Positions 8,556-17,958 of a DNA stretch of 64,000 nt are shown piece by piece (position 1 is the first letter of the stretch; the number at the start of each line of letters is the position of its first letter). Under the pieces are notes generated by a model, which was not told the DNA's origin, did not search any database, and saw only the letters and a list, made by a program, of their open reading frames with translations. The stretch is from JABDQW01 sp942492025 (GTDB lineage: Bacteria > Pseudomonadota > Gammaproteobacteria > SZUA-229): assembly GCA_942492025.1 (NCBI GenBank), contig CALODJ010000004.1, positions 124,001-188,000 on the forward strand. Reading direction: 5' to 3'. A program made the translations under genes and the position numbers.

Positions 8556-10493
8556 ATGTCTAGATTAAATTTTTACCGGCTGCCGGTGTTATTGTCTGTT
8601 TTGTTCATGATGGTATGGCCGGCGCTGTCTCTATCGTCGGATAACGATCCATCACAACGCCTGTTACAAATGCTGGACTATGTCGGCGTTGACTATCCGC
8701 CGACGGTCGCCAGGGGTCGTGTCATCGACCCGGTTGAATACGCCGAAATGGAAGAATTTTCCGGCGAGATCATCAGTCTGCTGCAACAAATGCCAGCACA
8801 TTCTGGCAAGAATATCCTCATCGCCAATGCGGCAGAAATTCAAACGGGTATCAGTCAGCGCGTGGCTGGCGACGAAATCAGTCGACTGACACAGGCGCTG
8901 AAAGCCGCATTGATATCGAACTACAACATGGTGGTGGGGCCGAAAAGCGTGCCGGACATGACCGGCGTTCAAGCCTTGTTCGAGTCGAATTGTGCATCCT
9001 GTCATGGCGTTTCGGGTCGCGGTGACGGACCTCTGGCCAAAGGTATGGAGCCGCATCCCAGCGATTTCCACGATTTGTCGCGTCAATACACGCGCAGTAT
9101 CTACGACCTGTACAACACCCTTACACTGGGTGTACCCGATACCCCGATGGTCTCGTTTTCACATTTGAGTGAGGAACAGCGCTGGGCGCTGGCAATGCTG
9201 GTAAGCCGATATTCTGTGACAGACGATCAGCTGGCACAGGGTATGACGCTGTGGCAGCAGGGCTGGTTGCGAACACAGTTCAAGGAGCTCCCTGATCTGA
9301 CCGGTGCGTCTTACGCGATGGTCGAGGAATGGGCACAGCTGGAGGGTAAATCCGGGGAGCAGGGCAGTGCTGTGCTTGCCTATTTGCGCAGCAATCCGCA
9401 GGAGCTTGAAATCAGCGATCATAAAGCCCTTGATACCAGTATCGCCATGCTGGCCGTCAGTCTCGAGCACGCACGCCAGGGTGATCGTGAGGCGGCGCAC
9501 AACGCAGCGCTATCGGCTTACCTCGACGGCTTTGAACTGGCTGAGCCCTCACTCGTCGTGGTCGACAAACAACTGAAGCTGGCCATTGAAAAGGAAATGA
9601 TCAGATTTCGTGAAGCGGCCAAGCGAGGTTCTGTCGAAGATCTCGAACAGATTCAGGGCAAGCTGGTGAGTTTATTGAGTGAGGCCAAACAGTCTCTGAG
9701 TACAACGGGCCTGTCAAAAGGCGCCGCATTCTTTGGCTCATTCGTGATTTTATTGCGCGAAGGTGTCGAAGCGATCCTGGTGCTTGCTGCAATCATGGCC
9801 GCGCTGATCAAGACGGGCCGGCGCGAAGCTATGAAATACATACACATTGGCTGGCTCAGCGCTGTTGTACTCGGCATTATTACCTGGTTGATTGCCGATA
9901 ACCTGATCGAAATCAGTGGCGCCAGCCGCGAACTGACCGAGGGTATCGCAGCCTTGGCTTCTGCGGCCATCTTAGTGTATGTCGGCTTCTGGTTGCACAA
10001 TGCCAGCAACAGCAAACGCTGGAAGCAATTTGTCGAACACAAGATTGGTAACGCAATGGAAGGCGGCACCCTGTGGGCGCTTGCAGCCGTCGCGTTTCTC
10101 GCCGTTTATCGTGAGATGTTCGAAACCGTGCTGTTTTACCAGGCCATGTGGGTGCAGGTCGATAGTGGCTCAGAACAGTCATTTATTTTCGGTATCATCG
10201 CCGCACTTGCACTGCTGGTGGTGTTGTCGCTATTGATATACAAAGCCGGAATCAGGCTGCCGATAAAACAGTTCTTTCAGATCAATGCGATTTTGCTGTT
10301 CCTGCTCGCTGTCGTCTTTACCGGACAGGGCATTGCTGCTCTGCAGGAGGCCGGTATCGTCAGTACCAGCCTGCTGAATTTTCCGCGTATCGAAGTACTG
10401 GGCGTTTATCCCACCGCACAGAGCCTGGGGCTCCAGCTGCTGGTGTTGATACTCGGTGCAGGCCTCTTGATGTACCATAAAAAAGCTAGTTAA
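8556..10493 (+). CDS. Cytochrome c - FTR1 family iron permease fusion
   Basis: Predicted inner-membrane iron permease. The start at 8556 gives MSRLNFYRLPVLLSVLFMMVWPALS, a signal peptide; a GTG 12 bases earlier is less likely. The periplasmic N-terminal half carries one c-type heme motif, CASCH at residues 146-150, with a later MVSF methionine as possible axial ligand. From about residue 390 the FTR1 domain begins, with seven hydrophobic segments and the two acidic motifs LREGVEAILVL and YREMFETVLFY, which stand for the REGLE iron-binding motifs. In EfeUOB and yeast Fet3-Ftr1, iron oxidation is coupled to permeation; here the heme domain may play a redox role (inference). The promoter has a Fur-like box. 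Confidence 0.88.
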   Translation: MSRLNFYRLPVLLSVLFMMVWPALSLSSDNDPSQRLLQMLDYVGVDYPPTVARGRVIDPVEYAEMEEFSGEIISLLQQMPAHSGKNILIANAAEIQTGISQRVAGDEISRLTQALKAALISNYNMVVGPKSVPDMTGVQALFESNCASCHGVSGRGDGPLAKGMEPHPSDFHDLSRQYTRSIYDLYNTLTLGVPDTPMVSFSHLSEEQRWALAMLVSRYSVTDDQLAQGMTLWQQGWLRTQFKELPDLTGASYAMVEEWAQLEGKSGEQGSAVLAYLRSNPQELEISDHKALDTSIAMLAVSLEHARQGDREAAHNAALSAYLDGFELAEPSLVVVDKQLKLAIEKEMIRFREAAKRGSVEDLEQIQGKLVSLLSEAKQSLSTTGLSKGAAFFGSFVILLREGVEAILVLAAIMAALIKTGRREAMKYIHIGWLSAVVLGIITWLIADNLIEISGASRELTEGIAALASAAILVYVGFWLHNASNSKRWKQFVEHKIGNAMEGGTLWALAAVAFLAVYREMFETVLFYQAMWVQVDSGSEQSFIFGIIAALALLVVLSLLIYKAGIRLPIKQFFQINAILLFLLAVVFTGQGIAALQEAGIVSTSLLNFPRIEVLGVYPTAQSLGLQLLVLILGAGLLMYHKKAS

Positions 10494-10870
10494 ATCAGGG
10501 GTCTGAATTGCGCTTACTTAACTAAAAACGCACGTTTTTACAGTAGATTCGTCATACAAAGTAACTGCGCTTTGCGCAACTTGACGGGCAAGCGGGAGTG
10601 AGGAGACTGCTTCTTAGCTCGCAATGACCTGAATTACGGCTTAAGAGTAAGTGCCATTAATCGCGTATCTGGATTTTGCGCGCTCTGGTTGATTCGCCTC
10701 CTGCTGCCTTTTCAACTATCATGCGGCGACTGGCGCAAACAGTCTGATGGGCCGAAGTATATTAGAAAACAATAAATTATTTATATAACAGACAGTATTA
10801 CTTATTGGCTTGTGTACCTCGAGTTAGGGTAAATTGCTGATCCGACTTTCCCATTGCACAGAGGAAACCA
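10494..10870. other. Intergenic region upstream of soeA
   Basis: No gene seen. It has a remnant of the CTCGCAATGAC repeat near 10618 and an AT-rich stretch around 10755-10805, which is the likeliest place for the soeA promoter. GAGGAA five bases before the soeA ATG is a good ribosome binding site. Confidence 0.5.
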
Positions 10871-13798
10871 ATGCCTGCACCGCTGCACGACCCGATTTCA
10901 AAAGTAATTGACGAGAACAGTCGCATCGAGGTCAAGAACACCACCTGCTATATGTGTGCCTGCCGGTGCGGTATTCGTGTCACCCTGCGAGACGGTGAGG
11001 TGCGATATATCGAGGGAAACCCCAATCACCCGCTGAATAAGGGTGTGATCTGCGCCAAGGGCGCCTCCGGTATCATGAAGCAGTATTCACCGGCCCGCCT
11101 GACCAAACCGCTGTTGCGCAAGCCCGGCAGCGACCGCGGTGACAATGCATTCGAGGAAATTTCCTGGGACAGGGCATTCGAGATACTGGAGCAACGCCTT
11201 GCGCATATTCGTGAGACCGATCCCAAGCAGTTTGCCCTGATCACCGGTCGCGACCAGATGCAGGCGCTGACCGGCCTGTTCTCCAAGCAGTTTGGCACGC
11301 CCAACTACTCTGCACATGGCGGCTTCTGCTCGGTGAACATGGCGGCTGGCATGATCTACACCATCGGCGGTTCGTTCTGGGAATTCGGCGGCCCTGACCT
11401 CGACCGCTCCAAGCTGTTCGTCATGATCGGCACCGCCGAGGACCATCATTCCAATCCGATGAAGATCGCGTTGTCGAAATTCAAACGCCAGGGTGGCAAA
11501 TTCATATCGATCAACCCGGTCCGAACCGGCTACTCGGCAATCGCCGACGAGTGGATACCGATCAAGCCCGGCACCGACGGTGCGCTGTTGCTTGCACTGA
11601 TCAATGAGATCATCAAACAGGGCCTGTATGATCGCGAGTTCCTGGTCAAGTACAGCAACGCGGCGGAACTGGTCAATATGGATGAAAACTCGACCGAACA
11701 TGGCATGTTTGTTCGCTTTGAAGTACCCAAGGAGGAAGGCTGCTTCGATGCGCAAAATAAATTGTGGTGGGACCGGCATCTGAACAGGCCGATCTCGATG
11801 CATACCGAGGGCACCGATCCCTACCTGCTGGGCGAATTCCAGCTCGATGACGGTACACCGGTGAAGCCGGCGTTTCAGTTGCTGGTGGAACGCGTACGTG
11901 AGTACACCGCCGAGTGGGCTGCGGACATTACCGGCATACCTGTCGAGACCATCAAGCGCCTCGCCAATGAAATGGGCATCACCGCACGCGATGAAAAAAT
12001 AGAATTGCCGATCGCATGGACCGATACCTGGGGCAATGAGCACGACCACCTCACCGGCAACCCGGTGGCGTTCCATGCGATGCGCGGGCTGGCCGCGCAC
12101 TCCAACGGATTCCAGACCATACGTGCGATGTCGATCCTGATGAGCATCCTCGGCACCATCGACCGCCCGGGTGGCTTCCGTCACAAGGCGCCGTTTCCGC
12201 GGCCGATACCGCCGTGCGCCAAGACCCCGACCAGCTGGGAGGATGTCCAGCCAAATACACCGCTCAACGGCATGCCATTGGGTTGGCCCGCCGACCCGGA
12301 TGACCTGTTCGTTGATGATGACGGCAGGCCCATTCGTCTCGACAAGGCGTTTTCCTGGGAATACCCGCTGGCAGTGCATGGCCTGATGCACAATGCCATC
12401 ACCAATGCCTGGCGGGGTGACCCGTACAGTATCGATACCATGCTGATCTTCATGGCCAACATGGCATGGAATTCGTCGATGAACACCGCGGAAGTGCGCG
12501 ATATGCTCAATGACAGGGATGAGAATGGTGAATACAAGATTCCATTCCTGGTGGTTGCCGATGCGTTCCAGTCAGAGATGGTTGCCTTCGCCGATCTGGT
12601 GCTGCCAGATACGACCTATCTCGAGCGTCACGACGTGATGTCGATGCTGGACCGCCCGATTTCGGAGTTCGATGGGCCGGTCGACTCGGTGCGTATCCCG
12701 GTGCTGCCACCGACGGGTGAATGCAAACCGTTCCAGGAAGTGCTGGTCGAGCTGGGTACGCGTCTGCAGCTGCCGGCCTTTGTGCACGAGGATGGCCGTC
12801 GCAAGTACCGTGACTATCCGGATTTCGTCATCAACTACGAAACGGCGCCCGGTTCGGGTATCGGCTTCCTTGCCGGCTGGCGTGGCCAGGGCGGGGAAAA
12901 GTTCATGAAAGGCGAACCCAATCCAAAGCAGTGGGAAATGTACGAAAAGAACAACTGCGTGTTCCACTACGAATTGCCGAAATCGTACCAGTACATGCGC
13001 AACTGGAACCAGGGATATCTTGAATGGGCCAAGCGCCACAGCCTGACGCGCTATGCGGAACCGATCAACATCCATATATATTCTGAAATCCTGCAGAAGT
13101 TCAGACTCGCGGCACAGGGCAAGTCCTTTGGCAAACAGCCGCCCGATCATTTGCGCGAGCGCATCGAAACCCATTTCGATCCATTGCCGTTTTTCTCTGA
13201 AACCCTTGAAGCGCAACGCACAGACCTGCTCAAGTACCCGTTGAATGCGATCACCCAGCGTCCGATGGCGATGTACCATTCATGGGATTCGCAGAATGCA
13301 TGGCTGCGCCAGATCCACACACATAACTATCTGCATGTGAATTTAACAACAGCAGCAGCGGCCGGTATCGAAGACGGCGGCTGGATGTGGGTTGAATCCA
13401 TGCACGGCAAGGTTCGCTGCATGTGCCGTTATTCTGAAGCCGTCGAACCCGGCACGGTATGGACCTGGAACGCGATCGGCAAGGCGTCGGGCGCATGGGG
13501 CCTTGATGGCAAAGCCAATGAATCGAAGAAGGGGTTCCTGCTCAATCACCTGATCAGCGAAGAGCTGCCTTCTGACATTGATGGCGAACACCTGTCCAAT
13601 TCGGACCCGTTGACAGGGCAGGCCGGCTGGTACGACGTGCGTGTACGAATCTATCCTGCCGCTGCCAATGAACCGGGAGAAACCTGGCCGCAATTTGCGG
13701 ATGTATCCTGCGTACCGGGGCAATGCGAAAGCAGGTCGCGTAACAAGTGGCTGAAATATTTTGCCGGCAGGATGCGCAAAACGGGGAGCAAATCATGA
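10871..13798 (+). CDS. soeA: Molybdopterin catalytic subunit, SoeA-type sulfite dehydrogenase (quinone)
   Basis: Predicted to oxidise sulfite to sulfate in the cytoplasm and pass electrons to the quinone pool through SoeB and SoeC. The 975-aa protein is of the DMSO reductase superfamily. The N-terminal 4Fe-4S motif is C26-x2-C29-x3-C33-x27-C61; no twin-arginine signal precedes it, so it should stay in the cytoplasm. That is a hallmark of Soe enzymes and unlike periplasmic relatives. C153 in GGFCSVNMAAG is the likely molybdenum ligand. Later blocks include MIGTAEDHHSNPMK, SINPVRTGYSAIADEW, IPIKPGTDGALLLAL and VLPDTTYLERHDVMS. It overlaps soeB by 4 bases. A polysulfide or thiosulfate reductase-like role is the main alternative. 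Confidence 0.78.
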   Translation: MPAPLHDPISKVIDENSRIEVKNTTCYMCACRCGIRVTLRDGEVRYIEGNPNHPLNKGVICAKGASGIMKQYSPARLTKPLLRKPGSDRGDNAFEEISWDRAFEILEQRLAHIRETDPKQFALITGRDQMQALTGLFSKQFGTPNYSAHGGFCSVNMAAGMIYTIGGSFWEFGGPDLDRSKLFVMIGTAEDHHSNPMKIALSKFKRQGGKFISINPVRTGYSAIADEWIPIKPGTDGALLLALINEIIKQGLYDREFLVKYSNAAELVNMDENSTEHGMFVRFEVPKEEGCFDAQNKLWWDRHLNRPISMHTEGTDPYLLGEFQLDDGTPVKPAFQLLVERVREYTAEWAADITGIPVETIKRLANEMGITARDEKIELPIAWTDTWGNEHDHLTGNPVAFHAMRGLAAHSNGFQTIRAMSILMSILGTIDRPGGFRHKAPFPRPIPPCAKTPTSWEDVQPNTPLNGMPLGWPADPDDLFVDDDGRPIRLDKAFSWEYPLAVHGLMHNAITNAWRGDPYSIDTMLIFMANMAWNSSMNTAEVRDMLNDRDENGEYKIPFLVVADAFQSEMVAFADLVLPDTTYLERHDVMSMLDRPISEFDGPVDSVRIPVLPPTGECKPFQEVLVELGTRLQLPAFVHEDGRRKYRDYPDFVINYETAPGSGIGFLAGWRGQGGEKFMKGEPNPKQWEMYEKNNCVFHYELPKSYQYMRNWNQGYLEWAKRHSLTRYAEPINIHIYSEILQKFRLAAQGKSFGKQPPDHLRERIETHFDPLPFFSETLEAQRTDLLKYPLNAITQRPMAMYHSWDSQNAWLRQIHTHNYLHVNLTTAAAAGIEDGGWMWVESMHGKVRCMCRYSEAVEPGTVWTWNAIGKASGAWGLDGKANESKKGFLLNHLISEELPSDIDGEHLSNSDPLTGQAGWYDVRVRIYPAAANEPGETWPQFADVSCVPGQCESRSRNKWLKYFAGRMRKTGSKS

Positions 13799-14526
13799 AG
13801 CAGCTCGCACTGGTGATTGATCTCAATGTATGCGTTGGCTGCCACGCCTGTGTGACCAGCTGCAAGGAATGGAACACTTCAGGTCCCGCCGGCTTCATGT
13901 CGGATATGAATCCGTACGATGCTGATCCGACCGGTACATTTTTTAACCGCGTACAGACCTTCGAAATCGGCACTTACCCGAATACCGAAACCGTGCACTT
14001 CCCGAAGAGCTGCCTGCATTGCGAGGACCCGCCCTGCGTCCCGGTATGCCCGACCGGCGCCAGTTACAAGCGCAAGGAAGACGGCATCGTGCTGGTCGAT
14101 TACGACAAGTGCATCGGCTGTAAATATTGTTCCTGGGCCTGCCCCTACGGTGCGCGTGAGCTGGATGAAAACCAGAAAGTGATGAAGAAGTGCACCCTGT
14201 GTGTCGACCGTATCTATGACGAGTCCCTGCCCGAGTCGGAAAGGAAACCCGCCTGCGTGCTTGCATGTCCGACCAGTGCGCGTCTGTTTGGTGATGTGAA
14301 TGAGCCTGATTCCGTTGTGTCTACCGCCATTCGTGACAACGGTGGTTACCAGTTGATGCCGGAATGGGGCACCAACCCGGCAAATCATTATCTGCCGCGC
14401 CGCAAGACACAGATAACGATTCACGAGGATGAGCTGATCCGTGTGGACAATCCGTTGAAGAAAGAACGCCAGCTGCCGATGCCGGATGCGGACGAGCAGA
14501 CACTCGATGACATCACCAGCTGGTAA
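13795..14526 (+). CDS. soeB: Iron-sulfur subunit, SoeB type
   Basis: Electron-transfer subunit between SoeA and the membrane subunit. The ATG at 13795 overlaps the soeA stop codon (ATGA) behind a GGGGAG ribosome binding site, so translation is coupled; an in-frame ATG at 13747 inside soeA is rejected. The 243-aa product has four ferredoxin-type cysteine clusters: CVGCHACVTSCKEWN, CLHCEDPPCVPVCPTGA, CIGCKYCSWACPYGAR and CTLCVDRI with a following CVLACPTSARLFGD. This DmsB/NrfC arrangement normally holds four 4Fe-4S centres. There is no export signal. The next gene, the membrane anchor, begins 38 bases on. Confidence 0.88.
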   Translation: MKQLALVIDLNVCVGCHACVTSCKEWNTSGPAGFMSDMNPYDADPTGTFFNRVQTFEIGTYPNTETVHFPKSCLHCEDPPCVPVCPTGASYKRKEDGIVLVDYDKCIGCKYCSWACPYGARELDENQKVMKKCTLCVDRIYDESLPESERKPACVLACPTSARLFGDVNEPDSVVSTAIRDNGGYQLMPEWGTNPANHYLPRRKTQITIHEDELIRVDNPLKKERQLPMPDADEQTLDDITSW

Positions 14527-14564
14527 CAATGAATTTGAAAAATATTTGAAATGGAGTTGAATTA

Positions 14565-15542
14565 ATGCATCCTGCATTTTCAGTAATATTTTTAACCACC
14601 CTGATTGGTGTTGGCCAGGGGCTGTTTCTTGCGCTCTACACCGGGCAATTGTATTCAGTGGTCAATGTGCTACCGGTGCAGGACTCAGATAGCTTTTACG
14701 GCCTGGGCAGCTTGCTGGCGCTGGTGTTTCTGGTGGGCGGCCTGATCGCTTCTGTTTTTCATCTCGGCAGGCCGGAGCGGGCCTGGCGCACCGCCACACA
14801 ATGGCGCAGCTCGTGGTTGTCGCGTGAAGTCATTGTACTGCCGGCGTTCATGGGGCTGACGGCGCTGTATGGCCTAATTCACTACTTTGACCTGAACCCG
14901 GTTTTGTTCAGTTTCAGCGGTGAATTTATCGTCGATCTTTCGCTGGTTGTCGGCGGCGTTAATACCGTGCTGGCCTTTGCGCTGTTTTTCTGCACCGGTA
15001 TGATCTACGCCTGCGTCAAATTCTTGCAGGAATGGGCGACACCGCTAACCGTGGTCAATTTCACGCTGCTGGGTTCCGCTTCCGGTTTCGCCCTGGCAAC
15101 CGCCTTCGCTGCGTATACCGGGTCCGATCTGGTCGCCTTTTATGGCGCCTGGGCGGTAATTATCACGCTGGCTGCCTTTGTCTCGCGGATATCATCCCTG
15201 CTGCGCAATGCGACCATCAAATATAAATCCAGTCTACGCTCTGCCATTGGTATACGTCATGCACGCATCGAACAGAAGTCATGTGGCTTCATGGGGGGGT
15301 CGTTTAATACGCGTGAGTATTTTCATGGTGCGTCGAAACGGGTGTTCCGTTCCGTCAAATGGCTGTTTCTACTACTGGTGTTCCCGGTGCCGGTGTTGCT
15401 GATCGCCATCGGGCTGGGCGCTGACCTTTTCATGATACTTGCCTTCGCATTTGTCATTCAGTATGTCGGCCTGCTTGCCGAACGCTGGTTCTTCTTTGCC
15501 CAGGCAAGGCATCCGCAAAACCTGTATTACCAAACGGTTTAA
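14565..15542 (+). CDS. soeC: DmsC-like membrane anchor, SoeC type
   Basis: Quinone-interacting inner-membrane subunit predicted to anchor SoeAB on the cytoplasmic face. The 325-aa protein has about eight hydrophobic helices and the DmsC-family pattern: the first helix with IGVGQGLFLALY, GGLIASVFHLGRPERAWRT and WRSSWLSREV. The ending AERWFFFAQARHPQNLYYQ is also typical. The DmsC type (not the NrfD/PsrC type) together with a cytoplasmic SoeA is the known Soe composition. An ATGGAG ribosome binding site precedes the ATG. Last gene of the operon; a 766-base gap packed with repeats follows. Confidence 0.82.
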   Translation: MHPAFSVIFLTTLIGVGQGLFLALYTGQLYSVVNVLPVQDSDSFYGLGSLLALVFLVGGLIASVFHLGRPERAWRTATQWRSSWLSREVIVLPAFMGLTALYGLIHYFDLNPVLFSFSGEFIVDLSLVVGGVNTVLAFALFFCTGMIYACVKFLQEWATPLTVVNFTLLGSASGFALATAFAAYTGSDLVAFYGAWAVIITLAAFVSRISSLLRNATIKYKSSLRSAIGIRHARIEQKSCGFMGGSFNTREYFHGASKRVFRSVKWLFLLLVFPVPVLLIAIGLGADLFMILAFAFVIQYVGLLAERWFFFAQARHPQNLYYQTV

Positions 15543-15590
15543 AGATTCGTTTTATTACCGTAAAGTCCACAAAAAAGGCTACCGATGTTT

Positions 15591-15711
15591 ACCTGCAGAG
15601 CGCAGAGAACGCTTCACGTTTTCGGAGCGACTTTAGTCGCGAACATCTGCAACTCGCGACTAAAGTCGCTCGCGGAATCAAGGATCTATACGTCTCCGCG
15701 CCTCTGCGGTT
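15591..15711. repeat. GCAGAG-box element with a different internal palindrome
   Basis: Outer boxes: CTGCAGAGCGCAGAGAACG from 15593 and, inverted, CGTCTCCGCGCCTCTGCGG ending at 15709. Inside lies another inverted repeat, GGAGCGACTTTAGTCGCGA (15624-15642) against TCGCGACTAAAGTCGCTCGC (15654-15673). The outer boxes are the same family as at 4890 and 22504, but the cargo differs. Confidence 0.8.
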
Positions 15712-15854
15712 AATATAGAAAATTTGTTTACGCTTTGCTGTTCATTTTTACGGTATTTTTTCTCTGTGCACCTGTCGTTGTTGTACTACGCTTATACACA
15801 GCGTAACAGAAAACAGTTAAACCTAAATACCGCAGTTGATCGCTATTACCACAA

Positions 15855-16097
15855 GCCCGTATTTCTCACCAGTCGGTGTAGGATACTGATAAGGCATTGG
15901 TCCTTAGGAGAAAGCCAGGTTGATCAGAAATGCAGTGCGTTCTTCAAGCGAGCCTATCACGGTTCAGGCTGGTCTGCGTGTCCGTAAGCTGGCTCTTCAC
16001 TCAAACCGTAGCTATTGCTACGCTTTTCGCTCCAGAGCGGCGCTTACGAACACGAATCCTGCGCCTGCTCCCGTGATCCTGGTGAGAAATGCGGGCT
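15855..16097 (+). repeat. MITE-like element E1 (CCCGCATTTCTCACCAG ends)
   Basis: Terminal inverted repeats: GCCCGTATTTCTCACCAG at 15855-15872 and CCTGGTGAGAAATGCGGGCT at 16078-16097. The interior is about 240 bp and lacks a protein gene. It matches, in reverse complement, most of the element at 30156-30467 (for example the CTATTGCTACGCTTTTCGCT stretch and CCTGCGCCTGCTCCCGTGAT). The apparent short ORF across it is a translated repeat. The rest of the 15543-16308 gap shows no gene. Confidence 0.85.
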
Positions 16098-16308
16098 AGT
16101 CAACACTATGATTATTAGAATAATTATGCAGTATTTGATGTTCACCCAACAGGTGAGTCGCTACACAGTTCATCGCCGCCCCTCAAGCGCCATGGCGGCG
16201 TTGCAACTTTTGCCAAGGACTGCGGCCATTGGCTGCAAGTCGCGCCTTGCCCTTGCGCTTGAGGAACAACGCTAAATCTGCGTTCAACTGCGGAATCCAG
16301 GTTAAATC

Positions 16309-17781
16309 ATGCCGGAACAAAAAGATCTTGAACTGCTGATTGACGGCCATACGCCGATTTTGCAGATCGAGACCCACGAAGAGAAGCGCGCCCTTGACCT
16401 GCTTGTCAGAGTCGCAACCCAACATTTCATCCCAGTATTCAAGTGGTCGGTCACCGAGGGTCTGAGACGGATCGATATCGATCTCGGCGTGCAGCGGCAC
16501 AATGCGGAGCCCAAGGATGTGCTCGGTCATATCAAGTCATCCAAAGTTGATGGCATCTATGTCATGCTGGATTTTGATCCCTATATTCAGGATCCGGTTA
16601 ATGAGCGCTATATCAAAGAAATAGCGATGCAGTACGAGGGCACCCGAAACAAACTGGTGTTTATTAGTCACAAAATCGCTATGCCCGCCGGCCTGGCCAA
16701 GCGTGTTGCCAGGTTTGAATTGAAGCTGCCTGATGCGTCTGCTCTGGAACAGCTTGTGCGTGAAGAAGCGCTAAAGTGGCAGAAGGAATCCGGCAAACAG
16801 GTGACGACGAATGCAAAAGTACTGCAGCGCCTGGTGAAAAACCTGTCTGGACTGACCATCAGCGATGCCCGGCGTCTGGTACGAAATGTTATCGTCGATG
16901 ATGATGCAATTACCGAAGATGATCTACCCGAAATCATGCGTGCCAAGTATCAGCTACTCAATCGCGAGGATGTGCTGTCTTTCGAATTTGAAACGACGCG
17001 CTTCTCTGAAGTCGGTGGCATGCGTAAGCTCAAACGCTGGCTAGAACAGCGCGAGAACATATTTCATGGCCTGATCGATGGCCATGCGCTGGATAAACCC
17101 AGGGGTGTCTTGCTGCTCGGTGTCCAGGGTTGCGGTAAGAGCCTGGCGGCCAAGGCGATAGCCGGTGTCTGGCAGGTACCCTTGTTGCGGTTCGACTTTG
17201 GCGCGTTATACGATAAGTACATTGGCGAGTCTGAGAGGAACCTGAGGGAGTCGCTCAGGACCGCAGAAGTCATGGCGCCGTGCGTGATGTGGATCGATGA
17301 GATCGAGAAAGGCGTATCAGGCGGGAATGATGATGGTACGTCAAAACGCATTCTGGGCTCACTGCTGACATGGTTGGCAGAAAACAGGGAGCATGTGTTT
17401 ATTGTCGCGACAGCCAATAATATCGATGATTTGCCGCCGGAGCTGATACGCAAGGGACGACTCGATGAGATATTTTTCGTGGATTTACCGAAGCCGGATG
17501 TGCGTAAACAGATCTTTGCTATTCATCTGGCCAAACGCCAGATAAACCGGCCTGAAATCGACCTGGCCAGGCTTGCAGCTGAAACCGATGGTTTTTCGGG
17601 AGCGGAAATCGAGCAAGCGGTTGTCAGTGCGGTGTACGGCAGTTACGGTACTGGAGAGCCCATTACCGAAGAGGGTCTGCTGGCTGAGATCAAGACAACC
17701 CGGCCGCTGTCTGTGGTGATGGATGCGCAAATACATCAGCTGAAGCAGTGGGCCGAGAGCCGAACGGTGCCGGTTGATTAG
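16309..17781 (+). CDS. Ycf46-like AAA+ ATPase
   Basis: A 490-aa cytosolic ATPase. The N-terminal 240 residues form the variable Ycf46-type domain with no catalytic motif. The AAA+ core follows: FSEVGGMRKLKRWL, Walker A LLGVQGCGKSLAAKA (the Gln-Gly-Cys/Thr form typical of Ycf46 proteins), Walker B CVMWIDEIEKG, the sensor region FIVATANNIDDLPPELIRKGR with the arginine finger, and a C-terminal lid. Ycf46 proteins are common in cyanobacteria, plastids and many proteobacteria, with no settled role. The gene stands alone between soeC and the convergent mreD, so context gives no further clue. Confidence 0.8.
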   Translation: MPEQKDLELLIDGHTPILQIETHEEKRALDLLVRVATQHFIPVFKWSVTEGLRRIDIDLGVQRHNAEPKDVLGHIKSSKVDGIYVMLDFDPYIQDPVNERYIKEIAMQYEGTRNKLVFISHKIAMPAGLAKRVARFELKLPDASALEQLVREEALKWQKESGKQVTTNAKVLQRLVKNLSGLTISDARRLVRNVIVDDDAITEDDLPEIMRAKYQLLNREDVLSFEFETTRFSEVGGMRKLKRWLEQRENIFHGLIDGHALDKPRGVLLLGVQGCGKSLAAKAIAGVWQVPLLRFDFGALYDKYIGESERNLRESLRTAEVMAPCVMWIDEIEKGVSGGNDDGTSKRILGSLLTWLAENREHVFIVATANNIDDLPPELIRKGRLDEIFFVDLPKPDVRKQIFAIHLAKRQINRPEIDLARLAAETDGFSGAEIEQAVVSAVYGSYGTGEPITEEGLLAEIKTTRPLSVVMDAQIHQLKQWAESRTVPVD

Positions 17782-17843
17782 GGGATATTCACCGCAGCGG
17801 TTACATCATCTGTTAATACGTGCTGTATCCAAACCAGCCCGGA

Positions 17844-17952
17844 TGTTGCACGAAGGCGGGCATGCAATGTTAAGGACTAGTCGATATTTCAATAAGCTAC
17901 GCTCGATTTTACGAGGTATTGCTCGCTTACGGTTTGTCCTATTCGTGCAACA
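17844..17952. repeat. Short element with TGTTGCACGAA inverted ends
   Basis: TGTTGCACGAA at 17844-17854 is exactly inverted at 17942-17952, enclosing a 109-bp non-coding element that ends 7 bases from the mreD stop codon. Its inner stretch ACGAGGTATTGCTCGCTTAC with the following GGTTTGTCCTATT recurs, diverged, near 59684-59716. Confidence 0.7.
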
Positions 17953-17958
17953 TTATGT

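Noticed and set aside
10871..13798. Periplasmic DMSO/TMAO-type reductase
   Set aside because: There is no twin-arginine signal on the catalytic subunit, and the cysteine pattern and partner subunits fit Soe better.
16015..16275. Open frame starting MLRFSLQSGAYEHESCACSR
   Set aside because: Its beginning is the translated interior of MITE-like element E1; the same peptide appears as a false extension of prmC in element E2.
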